Shown here: positions 1 to 6,615 of the stretch, piece after piece
Layout of the letters: the number at the start of each line of letters is the position of its first letter
Numbering within the stretch: the stretch's first letter is position 1
Assembly (NCBI GenBank): GCA_039182715.1
Contig: JBCDBY010000008.1
Coordinates: forward strand, 1 to 31,859
DNA length: 31,859 bases
Direction: 5' to 3'
Source of the DNA: JBCDBY01 sp039182715
GTDB taxonomy: Bacteria; Planctomycetota; PLA2
Made by a program: the position numbers and the translations under genes
The notes under the pieces: generated by a model
Seen by the model: only the letters and a program-made list of their open reading frames with translations
The model's database searches: none
What the model was told of the DNA's origin: nothing

Positions 1-870
1 CCCCCCTCAAAGCGGTCGACCTCCTTTTTTCCCCGGCTCCTTTTTAGTTTATAAGCAAGGTTTTAGTGATTCAACTCTCACTTCAAACAGAACCAGTCAA
101 CTTCAGTGCAAACATTGGGCCTTGGAAACATCTTATGCCAATATCTTTCACCCCATGATGGTTTTTTTGCTCTTGCCTTGGGTACCCCCAAAACTTACCG
201 TCAAGTTGTATTGTGGCAAAACGCGTGACGCGTGACGTTTTTTCGACTTTGGCTTGCCCCCCCCCCAAACCGGCCGGCTAGATAGATGAGATGTGTTGAT
301 TACAAGAATATCAGCGTTGGGATGGTGGGTCTTGTCTTGTACAGACTGCAGCCAGTGTGTTATCTCATTTTATTTCTTCACACGGTTTCTCGCTAAGGGC
401 GTTGGCGTTCACTTGAGCGGTTGGCGTTCGTGACAGTTATCCTGATGATAATGAAATGGTGGTCTACCCTGATGTCACTAGATAGCAGCAGAGATTCGAT
501 TGGTCATGCCGCCGCCGTGTTCTGGCGGATTTCATCACAGTATTGATTGACTTTAACACCGCTAGATGGCAGTGGGGTGACGGTTGGACCTGACGCCGTT
601 GTCTTCCGACAGATGGCGTCGCGTTGACGGAGCTGGGAGCGCCACCCCCCGAGCCGAACTCTTCATCTGTTCAGCAGCCGCGAGGCGAGCGCGCTGCGCT
701 GGCAACCAGCCAGGTGTTACCCAAGCTGGAGATGCCGTCACCTTGCAGCGAGCTGCTGACGAGCGGTGGCCAGTCACCTCACACCAGCTGCCGGCCACCG
801 CCGCTGCCCATCACGTCGCCTCAGCACAGCGGCTGCGTAACCTCCCCAGTGACCCCGCTGCAGCTGTCCC
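1..870. other. Eukaryote-like segment, probably chimeric
   Basis: This stretch differs from the rest of the window. It has T-rich and C-rich runs at the start, a much lower GC content by eye, and no open frame with bacterial codon use. It contains the near-copies CTAGATGGCAGTG (about 562-574) and ACAGATGGCGTCG (about 610-622), a motif type often seen in arthropod genomes. A pyrimidine-containing tract ending in CAG at about 612 looks like a 3' splice site. It opens into a Ser/Pro-rich frame running to the junction. The boundary at about 860-880 is set by where the bacterial thioredoxin-like frame on the minus strand stops making sense. I see no bacterial gene here. Assembly chimera is the likeliest reading. 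Confidence 0.6.
612..868 (+). other. Possible eukaryotic exon fragment, Ser/Pro-rich
   Basis: After a splice-acceptor-like CAG, the plus strand stays open in one frame up to the join. It reads as a low-complexity Pro/Ser/Gln-rich segment with short motifs such as PKLEMPSPCSELL and PLPITSPQHSGC. This composition is typical of disordered parts of animal transcription regulators and unlike the bacterial genes beyond 870. The frame happens to stay open past the join to 1763, but there it is only antisense to the bacterial genes. I do not recognise the protein. Confidence 0.35.
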
Positions 871-1598
871 CGCCCCTTCTTGTCGGCGGCGCTCGACTCG
901 ATCAGCTTCTTCGAGAAGTCGGCCACCGCGACGCAGCGCTCCCGCAGATACTGGGCATCGGCGACCAGCGCGGCGTCCTCTTTCTCCGTCATCTTCCCGG
1001 CCGCCTTGTAGGCCTTGCCGTAGTCGCCCTTCTCGAACGCCTTGACGGCGCCGTTGAGCGACTTGTGCAGCGTCTTGCCGACGCGCGTGTCGAGCACGCC
1101 TTCGAGCAGCTCCTGGATGCGCGACTCGTTCGGCATGCCGTCGCTGACCACCTTGCCCGTCGCGTCGATGAGGTAGGTGCGGGGAATCGTGAGGCCGCCC
1201 GGATTCGAGTAGCGACCGACGGTCTCCCGCGAGGGGTCCGAGGCCAACCAGTAGAGGCCGCCGCGGTCGTCGGTGACGGCACCCTTGATCGTGCCGATCG
1301 ACTCGCTGCTGATCGCGATGACGCGCAGACCCTTGTCGAAGTACTTCTCGTGGAGCTTCTGCAGGTGACCCACCTGCTGCATGCACGGTCCTCACCTGGT
1401 GCCGAAGAACTCCAGCAGGATGACCTTGCCGCGCAGGTCTCCCTCCTGGGGTCCCTTCTTGCCCGCGTTGATCCACTCCTTGGCGGTAATCGCCGGAGCG
1501 CGTTGACCGTCGAGCTTCTTCCAACCGGCGGCCGACGGGACCGCGAAGATGCCTACCAGGGCGAGCGAAAGCAGGGAGTTGCGCATGGCGGAGATCAT
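870..1598 (-). CDS. TlpA-like thioredoxin-fold selenoprotein (UGPC), 3' truncated
   Basis: Secreted thioredoxin-fold protein of the TlpA/ResA type, probably a periplasmic thiol-disulfide oxidoreductase. Residues 5-25 form a signal peptide. The beta strand before the active site is KVILLEFFGT, and the cis-Pro region is LTIPRTYLID. The redox motif reads R-U-G-P-C: the position normally held by the first Cys of CxxC is an in-frame TGA (1392-1394), residue 69 counted from the ATG at 1598. The frame continues without shift on both sides, and a SECIS-like hairpin follows. The ATG at 1598 overlaps the upstream gene's stop as ATGA; an internal ATG at 1586 is an alternative. About 170 residues follow the TGA before the join near 870, so the true C terminus is missing. 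No selA, selB, selC or selD gene lies in the window. The alternative is a TGC-to-TGA nonsense mutation. Confidence 0.75.
1361..1377 (-). promoter_or_regulatory. Candidate bacterial SECIS hairpin
   Basis: On the coding (minus) strand GCAGGTG-GGT-CACCTGC forms a perfect 7-bp stem with a GGU apical loop. Exactly 21 nt separate the TGA (1392-1394) from the loop (1368-1370). The general bacterial SECIS pattern is a short stem inside the coding region, an apical loop about 16-37 nt after UGA, and a G among the first two loop bases. This hairpin meets all three. It would let SelB deliver selenocysteinyl-tRNA at the UGA. Confidence 0.7.
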
Positions 1599-2044
1599 AC
1601 CCGCAGCGCCGGGAAGGAGATCGTATGGACGGCTCCGTTTTCGGTGTCCACGAGCAGCAGCCCGTCGACCTCGAACGCGCACGCATACTCCAGCAGCTGG
1701 CGGCGGGTGGCGCGGTGGTGGACGCCGGCGGACTCGGCGCCGCCCTTGATTTCGGCCAGATAGAGCCGTCTTCGGCGCCGCACGAGAAAGTCGCCGCGCA
1801 GGGCGTATTCCTCCAGCCGGTCGTCCACGCGGACGCTCGCCTTGGCGGTCGGCTGTGTGGCGACGACGCGGTAGCCCGCCCGACGCAGCAGGCGGATCGC
1901 GCGCGCCTCCCCGCGCCGACCCTGCCGGCGGCTGCGTGCCGCGCGGCGCACCACGCGGACACGCGCCGCGGCGAGTCCGATGACGAGTCCGAGCACCAGT
2001 GCGGTGACGAGCGCTCCGACGACTACCGAATACGTTCCGGTCAA
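1595..2044 (-). CDS. Membrane-anchored PD-(D/E)XK nuclease-like protein
   Basis: About 149 residues if started at the TTG at 2044. An N-terminal transmembrane helix (VVVGALVTALVLGLVIGLAA) is followed by a very basic linker. The rest has restriction-endonuclease-fold features: GEARAIRLLRRAGY (the E-containing first helix), then RGDFLV, and after a turn YLAEIKGG, giving the D...ExK pattern of PD-(D/E)XK and NERD-like enzymes. This suggests a nuclease or nucleic-acid-binding protein tethered at the membrane; the exact family is not certain. A TTG at 2110 would extend the frame, but the added codons have poor GC at third positions and look non-coding. The stop overlaps the ATG of the selenoprotein gene, so the two are probably co-translated. 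Confidence 0.6.
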   Translation of the reverse strand: MTGTYSVVVGALVTALVLGLVIGLAAARVRVVRRAARSRRQGRRGEARAIRLLRRAGYRVVATQPTAKASVRVDDRLEEYALRGDFLVRRRRRLYLAEIKGGAESAGVHHRATRRQLLEYACAFEVDGLLLVDTENGAVHTISFPALRV

Positions 2045-2119
2045 ACGGTGCCGATTCCGGCACGAGTTGCGGTCTGGTCTAAACCGGAGCGTAGGGGGTG
2101 GCGGGGACAACGAGGGAGA

Positions 2120-2183
2120 GTGATCAGTTTTCAGTTGTCAGTTCTCAGTGGGCGAACTGACGACTGACGACTGATCACTGATA
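2120..2183. repeat. Heptad-repeat imperfect palindrome
   Basis: Four 7-bp units of the form GTnnTCA (GTGATCA, GTTTTCA, GTTGTCA, GTTCTCA) are followed, after a short GTGGGCG spacer, by four inverted units (AACTGAC, GACTGAC, GACTGAT, CACTGAT). The two arms pair over about 25 bp with only three mismatches, two of which would be G-U wobbles in RNA. It sits between divergent genes, so it is not an ordinary terminator. It looks like a small mobile or repetitive palindromic element. Confidence 0.7.
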
Positions 2184-2187
2184 ACGT
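2182..2187 (+). promoter_or_regulatory. -10-like TAACGT, 8 nt before start
   Basis: The hexamer lies 8 nt upstream of the ATG at 2196, partly inside the palindromic repeat. No Shine-Dalgarno sequence is seen, so transcription could begin at or next to the start codon. No -35 match is evident. Confidence 0.35.
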
Positions 2188-2195
2188 TCCTCCCC

Positions 2196-3164
2196 ATGCG
2201 GAGGGTGCTCGTCCGGCGACCGGGAAGTTACGACAAGCTCGAGTTCGTCGAAGAGACCGATCCGACGGCGGGGCCGGGCGAGACCGCGATCGACGTGAGA
2301 GCGATCGGCGTCAACTACGCCGACTGCGTGATCCGCATGGGGCTGTACGCGTCGGCGATGCACTACGTCGACGGACCGATCACTCCGGGATTCGACATCG
2401 CCGGCGAGACCAGCGACGGACGTCGCGTCGTCGCGGTCACGCGATTCGGCGGATACGCGACGCGCGTCGTCGTGCCGAGCCACCAGGTGTTCGAGATGCC
2501 CGACGGCATGTCGTTCGAGGAGGCGGCGGCGTTCCCGACGATCTTCCTGACGGCGTGGTACGCACTCTTCGAGCTCGGTCGGCCGCGTCCCGGTAAGCGC
2601 GCGCTAGTGCACTCCGCGGCGGGCGGCGTCGGGAGCGCGCTGCTGCAGCTCCTGCAGATCGCCGACTGCAGGGCGGCCGGCGTGGTGGGTCGCGAGGAGA
2701 AGGTCGAGGCGGCGCGCGCGCTCGGCGCCGACCCGGTCACCGTCGGCGACTTCGCGGGCGACTACGATCTCGTCTTCGACGCCAACGGCTACAAGACGCT
2801 GCGCCGCAGCTACGAGGCGCTGCGACCCACGGGGCGGCTTGTCGTCTACGGCTTCCACTCGATGCTGCCGCGCAAGGGCGGCAAGGCGAGCGCGCTGCGA
2901 CTGCTCTGGGGCTGGCTCCAGACACCGCGATTCAGCCCGCTCAAGATGACCGGCGAGAACCGCAGCGTGCTCGGCTTCAATCTGAGCTACCTCTTCGAGG
3001 AGCGACACATCCTCGAAGAGGGCATGACCATGCTCCTCGACTGGTACCGCCAGGGCCGCATCCGGCTCCCCGCGATCCAGACCTACCCCTTCGCCGACGT
3101 CGCCGACGCCCACAAGGCACTCGAGTCGGGGACGACGGTTGGAAAGCTGGTCCTGCTCCCCTGA
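2196..3164 (+). CDS. VAT1/quinone-oxidoreductase-like MDR protein
   Basis: A 322-residue member of the medium-chain dehydrogenase/reductase superfamily, closest in pattern to the VAT1 / zeta-crystallin quinone oxidoreductase branch. The GroES-like N-terminal domain contains GVNYADCVIRMGLY and PGFDIAGE. The Rossmann half has the NADPH-binding stretch HSAAGGVGSALLQL, and TTVGKLVLLP is the usual C-terminal motif. The zinc ligands of alcohol dehydrogenases are absent, as expected for this branch. It would reduce an electrophilic carbonyl or quinone substrate with NADPH in the cytoplasm; the substrate cannot be told. Start ATG at 2196; divergent from the nuclease-like gene and convergent with the amidohydrolase gene. 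Confidence 0.88.
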   Translation: MRRVLVRRPGSYDKLEFVEETDPTAGPGETAIDVRAIGVNYADCVIRMGLYASAMHYVDGPITPGFDIAGETSDGRRVVAVTRFGGYATRVVVPSHQVFEMPDGMSFEEAAAFPTIFLTAWYALFELGRPRPGKRALVHSAAGGVGSALLQLLQIADCRAAGVVGREEKVEAARALGADPVTVGDFAGDYDLVFDANGYKTLRRSYEALRPTGRLVVYGFHSMLPRKGGKASALRLLWGWLQTPRFSPLKMTGENRSVLGFNLSYLFEERHILEEGMTMLLDWYRQGRIRLPAIQTYPFADVADAHKALESGTTVGKLVLLP

Positions 3165-3198
3165 CGTCAAACGTCCCACGTCGAACGTCTAACGTGTG
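3164..3198. repeat. Heptad repeat ACGTCnn x5
   Basis: Five consecutive 7-bp units, ACGTCAA, ACGTCCC, ACGTCGA, ACGTCTA and ACGTGTG, fill the gap between two convergent genes. They overlap the stop of the left gene and the last codons of the right gene. The period is the same as in the repeat at 2120-2183, but the core differs. Confidence 0.65.
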
Positions 3199-5606
3199 AA
3201 AACCAGTTCGCCCTTGCCGTACACCGCGATCACATGCGACGTGTACTCCAGCGGATCGCCGTCGTAGCAGACGAGGTCGGCGATCTTGCCCGGTTCGATG
3301 CTCCCGTACTCCTTGTCGACGCCCAGGATCTTCGCCGCGTCGATGGTGAGCGCCTGCATCGCCCGCTGCCAGCCGAGGCGGTTCGCCGCCGCGACCCCCG
3401 CCTCGAACAGCACCACGCGCGTCTTCGGCACGTAGCCTTCGAAGCTGCTCGTGAACGCGAGCGGGATGCCGGCGTTCGCGCAGACGCCCGCCATGTCGAA
3501 GCAGGAGTTGAACTTCTCCAGCCCTCCGGGCCGCTGCGTGGTGGGGGCGATGAGCACCGGCACGCCGGCCGCCTTGATCGCCTCCGGCATGAGGCACGCC
3601 TCGGTCGCCTGGCTCAGCATCGCCTTGAGCTTGAATTCGCGCGCGATGCGCAGCGCGGTCTGAATGTCGTCCTCGCGGTGCGCCACGAACATCGCCGGCA
3701 GCTCGCCGCGCACGACCGGCCCGAGCGCGGCGCGGTTGAGATCGACCTTGTCGCTTCCCTGCTGCGCCTCGACCAGCGCTTGTCGAATAATGGCGGCGAT
3801 GCCCATGCGCGTGTCCGGCGCGCCGTCGCCGCGCTTCACCGCCTCGCCGATGTTGAACACCATTGCGCTCGGGAACTTCACCGTCGCTTCGGCGACCGTG
3901 TCGCGATCGGTGCGGAAGACACCGGCCTGCCCGGCGATCGGCTCCGTGGGCCCCGGCACGGCGTGCAGCAGCGTGATGCCGTGCTGCAGCAGGTAGCGCA
4001 CCAGCTTCTCGCGCGGATTGAAGCCGTCGATCACGCGCAGCGCTGCCTGGTTGTTGTCGGTCTTCTCGGTGAGGTCCTGGTCGGCGGGGATGTTGTAGAT
4101 CCCGGAGAGCCCGGCGCTGCCGTGCGTATCGATGAGGCCGGGGGATACGTGCGGCACCCGGTAGACCGGCACGCCGTCGGGCACCTTCAGGTCGCGGCCG
4201 ACGGCGCGGATGCGTCCGTTCTCGACGAAGACCGCGCCGTTCGGAATCGATTCGATACCGGTGTGCAGCACGCCCGCGCGGAGCACGAACTTCTTCGCGT
4301 CGCCCGGCGGCGTGCCCTGCACGGCCACCGCGGCCGGCGCGTCCTTCACGATGAACTCCTCGTCCGGGAGCCGGCCCTTCACGTGCATGCCGCCCCAGTA
4401 GCGCCGCCGGTCGAGCGTCTTGCCGCGGTCGTACATGCGCTCGCCCTCGATCCAGGTGCCGAGCACGCGCGTGTAGACGCTGAACGGATCGCCATCGAGC
4501 AGCACGAGGTCCGCGTCCATGCCCTGGCGCAGCGCGCCGACGCGGTCGTCGAGGTGCATCATGCGCGCCGGCACGATCGTGAGCGCCTCCAGCGCCGCGT
4601 CGCGCGGCAGGCCGCCGCGAATCGCGATCGCCGCCGTGCGCAGGAACAGCCGGCTCTCGGTGACCGGGTCGTCGGTGTTGAGCGCGATCTCGATGCCGGC
4701 GGCGTGCGCCAGCGCCGCATTCTCGTAGCGCAGATTCACCGCCTCCGGCTTGCCGCCGGGCGCATCGAGCAGCGTGAGCGAGCAGCGGATCTTGCGGCGT
4801 GCGATCTCCTCCGGCACGAAGTAGGCCTCGGTCACGTGGTGGAGCACCACCTCGAAGCCGAACTCGTCCGCCAGCCGCAGCGCGCTCACGATGTCGTCGG
4901 CGCGGTGCGTGTGGAAGTGGACGGTGCGCTTCTTCTGCAGGATTTCGGCGACCGCCTCGAGCGCCAGGTCGCGCTTGCGGTCCTCCTTCGCCATGTACGC
5001 CTGCGCCTTGAGGAAGATCTCACGCTGCAGCGCCATGATCTTCATGCGCGTGGCGGGCGCCTTGTTGCGCCGGCCGTAGCTGTTCTTCGGGTTCTCGCCA
5101 TTGGCCATCTTCATGCCCGGCGGGCCACCGCCCAGGTCGATGAGCATCTGCTCGACCGTCTTGCCCCGCAGCTTCACGTAGGCGGTCTGGCCGCCCATCA
5201 CGTTCGCGCTGCCCGGCATGATGTTGGCCGTCGTCACGCCGCCGGCGTGCGCCTGGCGGATGCCGGGGTCGCGCGGGAAGATCGAGTCGATCGCGCGCAC
5301 GAGCGCCTGCACCGGGCCGGTGCCCTCGTTGCCGTCGGAGTTCGCGGCGACGCGCGGCAGCGCGTAGACGCCGAGGTGGCTGTGCGTGTCGACGAGGCCC
5401 GGGATGATGACCGCCGCCTCGTGCACGGTGGCGCCTTCCGGGATCGCGACGTCCGTTCCGACGGCGGTGATCTTGCCGTTCTCGACGAGCACGATGCCGT
5501 TCTCCAGCACGCCGTCGAGCACGGTGTAGACCTTCTTGCCCTTGAAGACGGTGGGTTGCGCGAACGCGGTGGTCGCGAGCACGAGGAGCAGGACGAGGGT
5601 GCGCAC
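3189..5606 (-). CDS. Secreted tandem amidohydrolase, second domain inactive
   Basis: About 805 residues: a signal peptide (VRTLVLLLVLATTAFA) and two amidohydrolase domains, each starting with the beta-sandwich motif VENGxIxAVG. Domain 1 has the metal set of imidazolonepropionase-like hydrolases: DTHSHLG, VHFHTHRADD, VLHHVTEA and LNTDDP. Domain 2 keeps the fold markers but has DTHGSAG, VAHREDD, LSQATEA and FTSSFE, so one His of the HxH pair, a later His and the catalytic Asp are lost. The protein is about twice the usual family length. It probably hydrolyses a small cyclic amide, dipeptide or similar substrate outside the cytoplasm, with the second domain structural or regulatory. The start is GTG at 5606, because upstream codons up to 5702 overlap the divergent gene and would bury the signal peptide. 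Confidence 0.85.
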   Translation of the reverse strand: MRTLVLLLVLATTAFAQPTVFKGKKVYTVLDGVLENGIVLVENGKITAVGTDVAIPEGATVHEAAVIIPGLVDTHSHLGVYALPRVAANSDGNEGTGPVQALVRAIDSIFPRDPGIRQAHAGGVTTANIMPGSANVMGGQTAYVKLRGKTVEQMLIDLGGGPPGMKMANGENPKNSYGRRNKAPATRMKIMALQREIFLKAQAYMAKEDRKRDLALEAVAEILQKKRTVHFHTHRADDIVSALRLADEFGFEVVLHHVTEAYFVPEEIARRKIRCSLTLLDAPGGKPEAVNLRYENAALAHAAGIEIALNTDDPVTESRLFLRTAAIAIRGGLPRDAALEALTIVPARMMHLDDRVGALRQGMDADLVLLDGDPFSVYTRVLGTWIEGERMYDRGKTLDRRRYWGGMHVKGRLPDEEFIVKDAPAAVAVQGTPPGDAKKFVLRAGVLHTGIESIPNGAVFVENGRIRAVGRDLKVPDGVPVYRVPHVSPGLIDTHGSAGLSGIYNIPADQDLTEKTDNNQAALRVIDGFNPREKLVRYLLQHGITLLHAVPGPTEPIAGQAGVFRTDRDTVAEATVKFPSAMVFNIGEAVKRGDGAPDTRMGIAAIIRQALVEAQQGSDKVDLNRAALGPVVRGELPAMFVAHREDDIQTALRIAREFKLKAMLSQATEACLMPEAIKAAGVPVLIAPTTQRPGGLEKFNSCFDMAGVCANAGIPLAFTSSFEGYVPKTRVVLFEAGVAAANRLGWQRAMQALTIDAAKILGVDKEYGSIEPGKIADLVCYDGDPLEYTSHVIAVYGKGELVFTR

Positions 5607-5613
5607 GCCGGAA

Positions 5614-5619
5614 AAGGTA
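5614..5619 (-). promoter_or_regulatory. -10-like TACCTT, 7 nt before start
   Basis: On the minus strand TACCTT ends 7 nt before the GTG at 5606 of the amidohydrolase gene. It lies back to back with the plus-strand TAGAAT at 5621-5626. The whole divergent intergenic region is only 26 bp. Confidence 0.4.
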
Positions 5620-5620
5620 C

Positions 5621-5626
5621 TAGAAT
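5621..5626 (+). promoter_or_regulatory. -10-like TAGAAT, 6 nt before start
   Basis: TAGAAT ends 6 nt before the GTG at 5633. There is no room for a Shine-Dalgarno site if transcription starts at the usual distance, which points to a leaderless transcript. Confidence 0.45.
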
Positions 5627-5632
5627 GCGTGT

Positions 5633-5869
5633 GTGGAGATCGAGGAGAAGCGCGTCTACGAGTGGCCGCTCGAGGCTCGCCTGGGAGGAGCCGCGCTCGC
5701 ACTGATCATGGGTGTCCCTCCGTTCCTGCGGGGCGAGTGGCTCATGGTCGGGATCTATCTCCTGATGGTCCTCGTCTTCTGGCGCAAAGCCAAGCCGTCC
5801 ACAAAGGTCGGCGCGTGTCAATCCCCGACGCACTGGAAACAGCGCGACGGGTATTGGACGAAGAGCTGA
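5633..5869 (+). CDS. Small two-TM membrane protein
   Basis: A 78-residue protein starting at GTG. A charged N terminus (VEIEEKRVYEW) is followed by two hydrophobic segments, at about 17-32 (LGGAALALIMGVPPFL) and 36-50 (WLMVGIYLLMVLVFW), then a polar tail. I do not recognise the family. It is divergent from the amidohydrolase gene and lies 43 bp before a SprT-like gene on the same strand. The frame, the hydrophobic pattern and the -10-like element support it as a real gene. Confidence 0.55.
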   Translation: MEIEEKRVYEWPLEARLGGAALALIMGVPPFLRGEWLMVGIYLLMVLVFWRKAKPSTKVGACQSPTHWKQRDGYWTKS

Positions 5870-5897
5870 CGTTTCCGACGCGTGACGCGTGCGGCGC

Positions 5898-5903
5898 TAC
5901 GAT
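5898..5903 (+). promoter_or_regulatory. -10-like TACGAT, 9 nt before start
   Basis: TACGAT lies 9 nt upstream of the ATG at 5913. It favours that ATG over the GTG at 5889, which would start upstream of this element. Confidence 0.35.
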
Positions 5904-5912
5904 GGCGCGCCG

Positions 5913-6608
5913 ATGCTGACGCCGGCCGAATGGGAAGCGCAACTCACGCACACGCTCGCGAAGCACGTGCAGGTCTCGTACGGCCGCGCGCGCACGCAGC
6001 CGGTGCGCGCGACGTTCGATAATGGTCACGTCGACCTGCGTCTGCACGAGTTCTTCCGCGACGCGCCGCCCGAGGTGATGCAGGACCTCGCCGCGTGGCT
6101 GCGGGCGGGACGGCGCGCACGCAACGCCTGCACGCGCCTCGACGCGTGGATCGACGCGCAGCTGAAGACGCTGCCCCAGTCGCGCACGCGGTCGGTGCGC
6201 ACGCAGGCTCAGGGCGCCGTCCACGATCTCGACCCGATGGCCCAGTCGCTCTTCGAGGAGGAGTTCGTCTCCGACTTCGACGCGCACCCGAGGCCATCCT
6301 GGACGTGGGGCCGCCGCGGCCGGAGCCGGGCGCGACGCTCGCTGCAGCTCGGCTGCTACGTGCGCGATGTCCATCTCGTGCGCGTGCATCCGGTCCTCGA
6401 CCAGGAGAACGTCCCGGATTGGTTCGTGCGATTCGTGCTCTTCCACGAGATCCTGCACGCCGCCCTGCCGGCCGAACGCCGGCCCCACGGTCCCGCCTTC
6501 CGCCGCCGCGAGCGCGCCCACCCGGACTATCCCAAGGCGATGGCGTGGCAGAAACGCCACATCGACCGCCTCATCCGCTCCGCCCGCTCCGGCGTACCCC
6601 TCCGATAG
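5913..6608 (+). CDS. SprT-like zinc metalloprotein (HEILH)
   Basis: A 231-residue protein. The second half contains VLFHEILHAAL (His178, Glu179, His182), the HExxH zinc site, followed by HGPAFRRRERAHP with a likely third His ligand, as in SprT-like/WLM-type minimal proteases. The first half is helical with no recognised domain. No signal peptide or TM is present, so it should be cytoplasmic. SprT-family proteins are linked to proteolysis of DNA-bound proteins; nothing in the neighbourhood confirms that role. A GTG at 5889 would add eight residues. The next gene starts 7 bp after its stop. Confidence 0.75.
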   Translation: MLTPAEWEAQLTHTLAKHVQVSYGRARTQPVRATFDNGHVDLRLHEFFRDAPPEVMQDLAAWLRAGRRARNACTRLDAWIDAQLKTLPQSRTRSVRTQAQGAVHDLDPMAQSLFEEEFVSDFDAHPRPSWTWGRRGRSRARRSLQLGCYVRDVHLVRVHPVLDQENVPDWFVRFVLFHEILHAALPAERRPHGPAFRRRERAHPDYPKAMAWQKRHIDRLIRSARSGVPLR

Positions 6609-6615
6609 AGCAGAT

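Noticed and set aside
83..268. A 61-codon minus-strand frame in the eukaryote-like segment
   Set aside because: No bacterial start context or recognised domain. It may be part of a eukaryotic repeat, but I cannot support it as a gene.
1380..1400. A frameshift or two separate genes at the thioredoxin active site
   Set aside because: Both halves are in exactly the same frame, and the codons on each side complete the active-site motif, so only the single TGA interrupts the gene.
624..1763. A long open plus-strand frame of 379 codons across the chimera join
   Set aside because: Its first part belongs to the eukaryote-like segment and its second is antisense to the thioredoxin-like and nuclease-like genes; the continuity is chance in GC-rich DNA.
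2120..2183. Bidirectional terminator
   Set aside because: The flanking genes are divergent, so no transcript ends here, and there is no U-tract after the stem.
2120..3198. CRISPR-like repeats in the heptad elements
   Set aside because: Units are only 7 bp with no spacers, and there are no cas genes anywhere in the window.
3234..5705. An 823-codon open frame opposite the amidohydrolase
   Set aside because: Composition is Arg/His/Ala/Val-rich without domains, a usual antisense shadow of GC-rich coding sequence, while the other strand has two clear enzyme domains.
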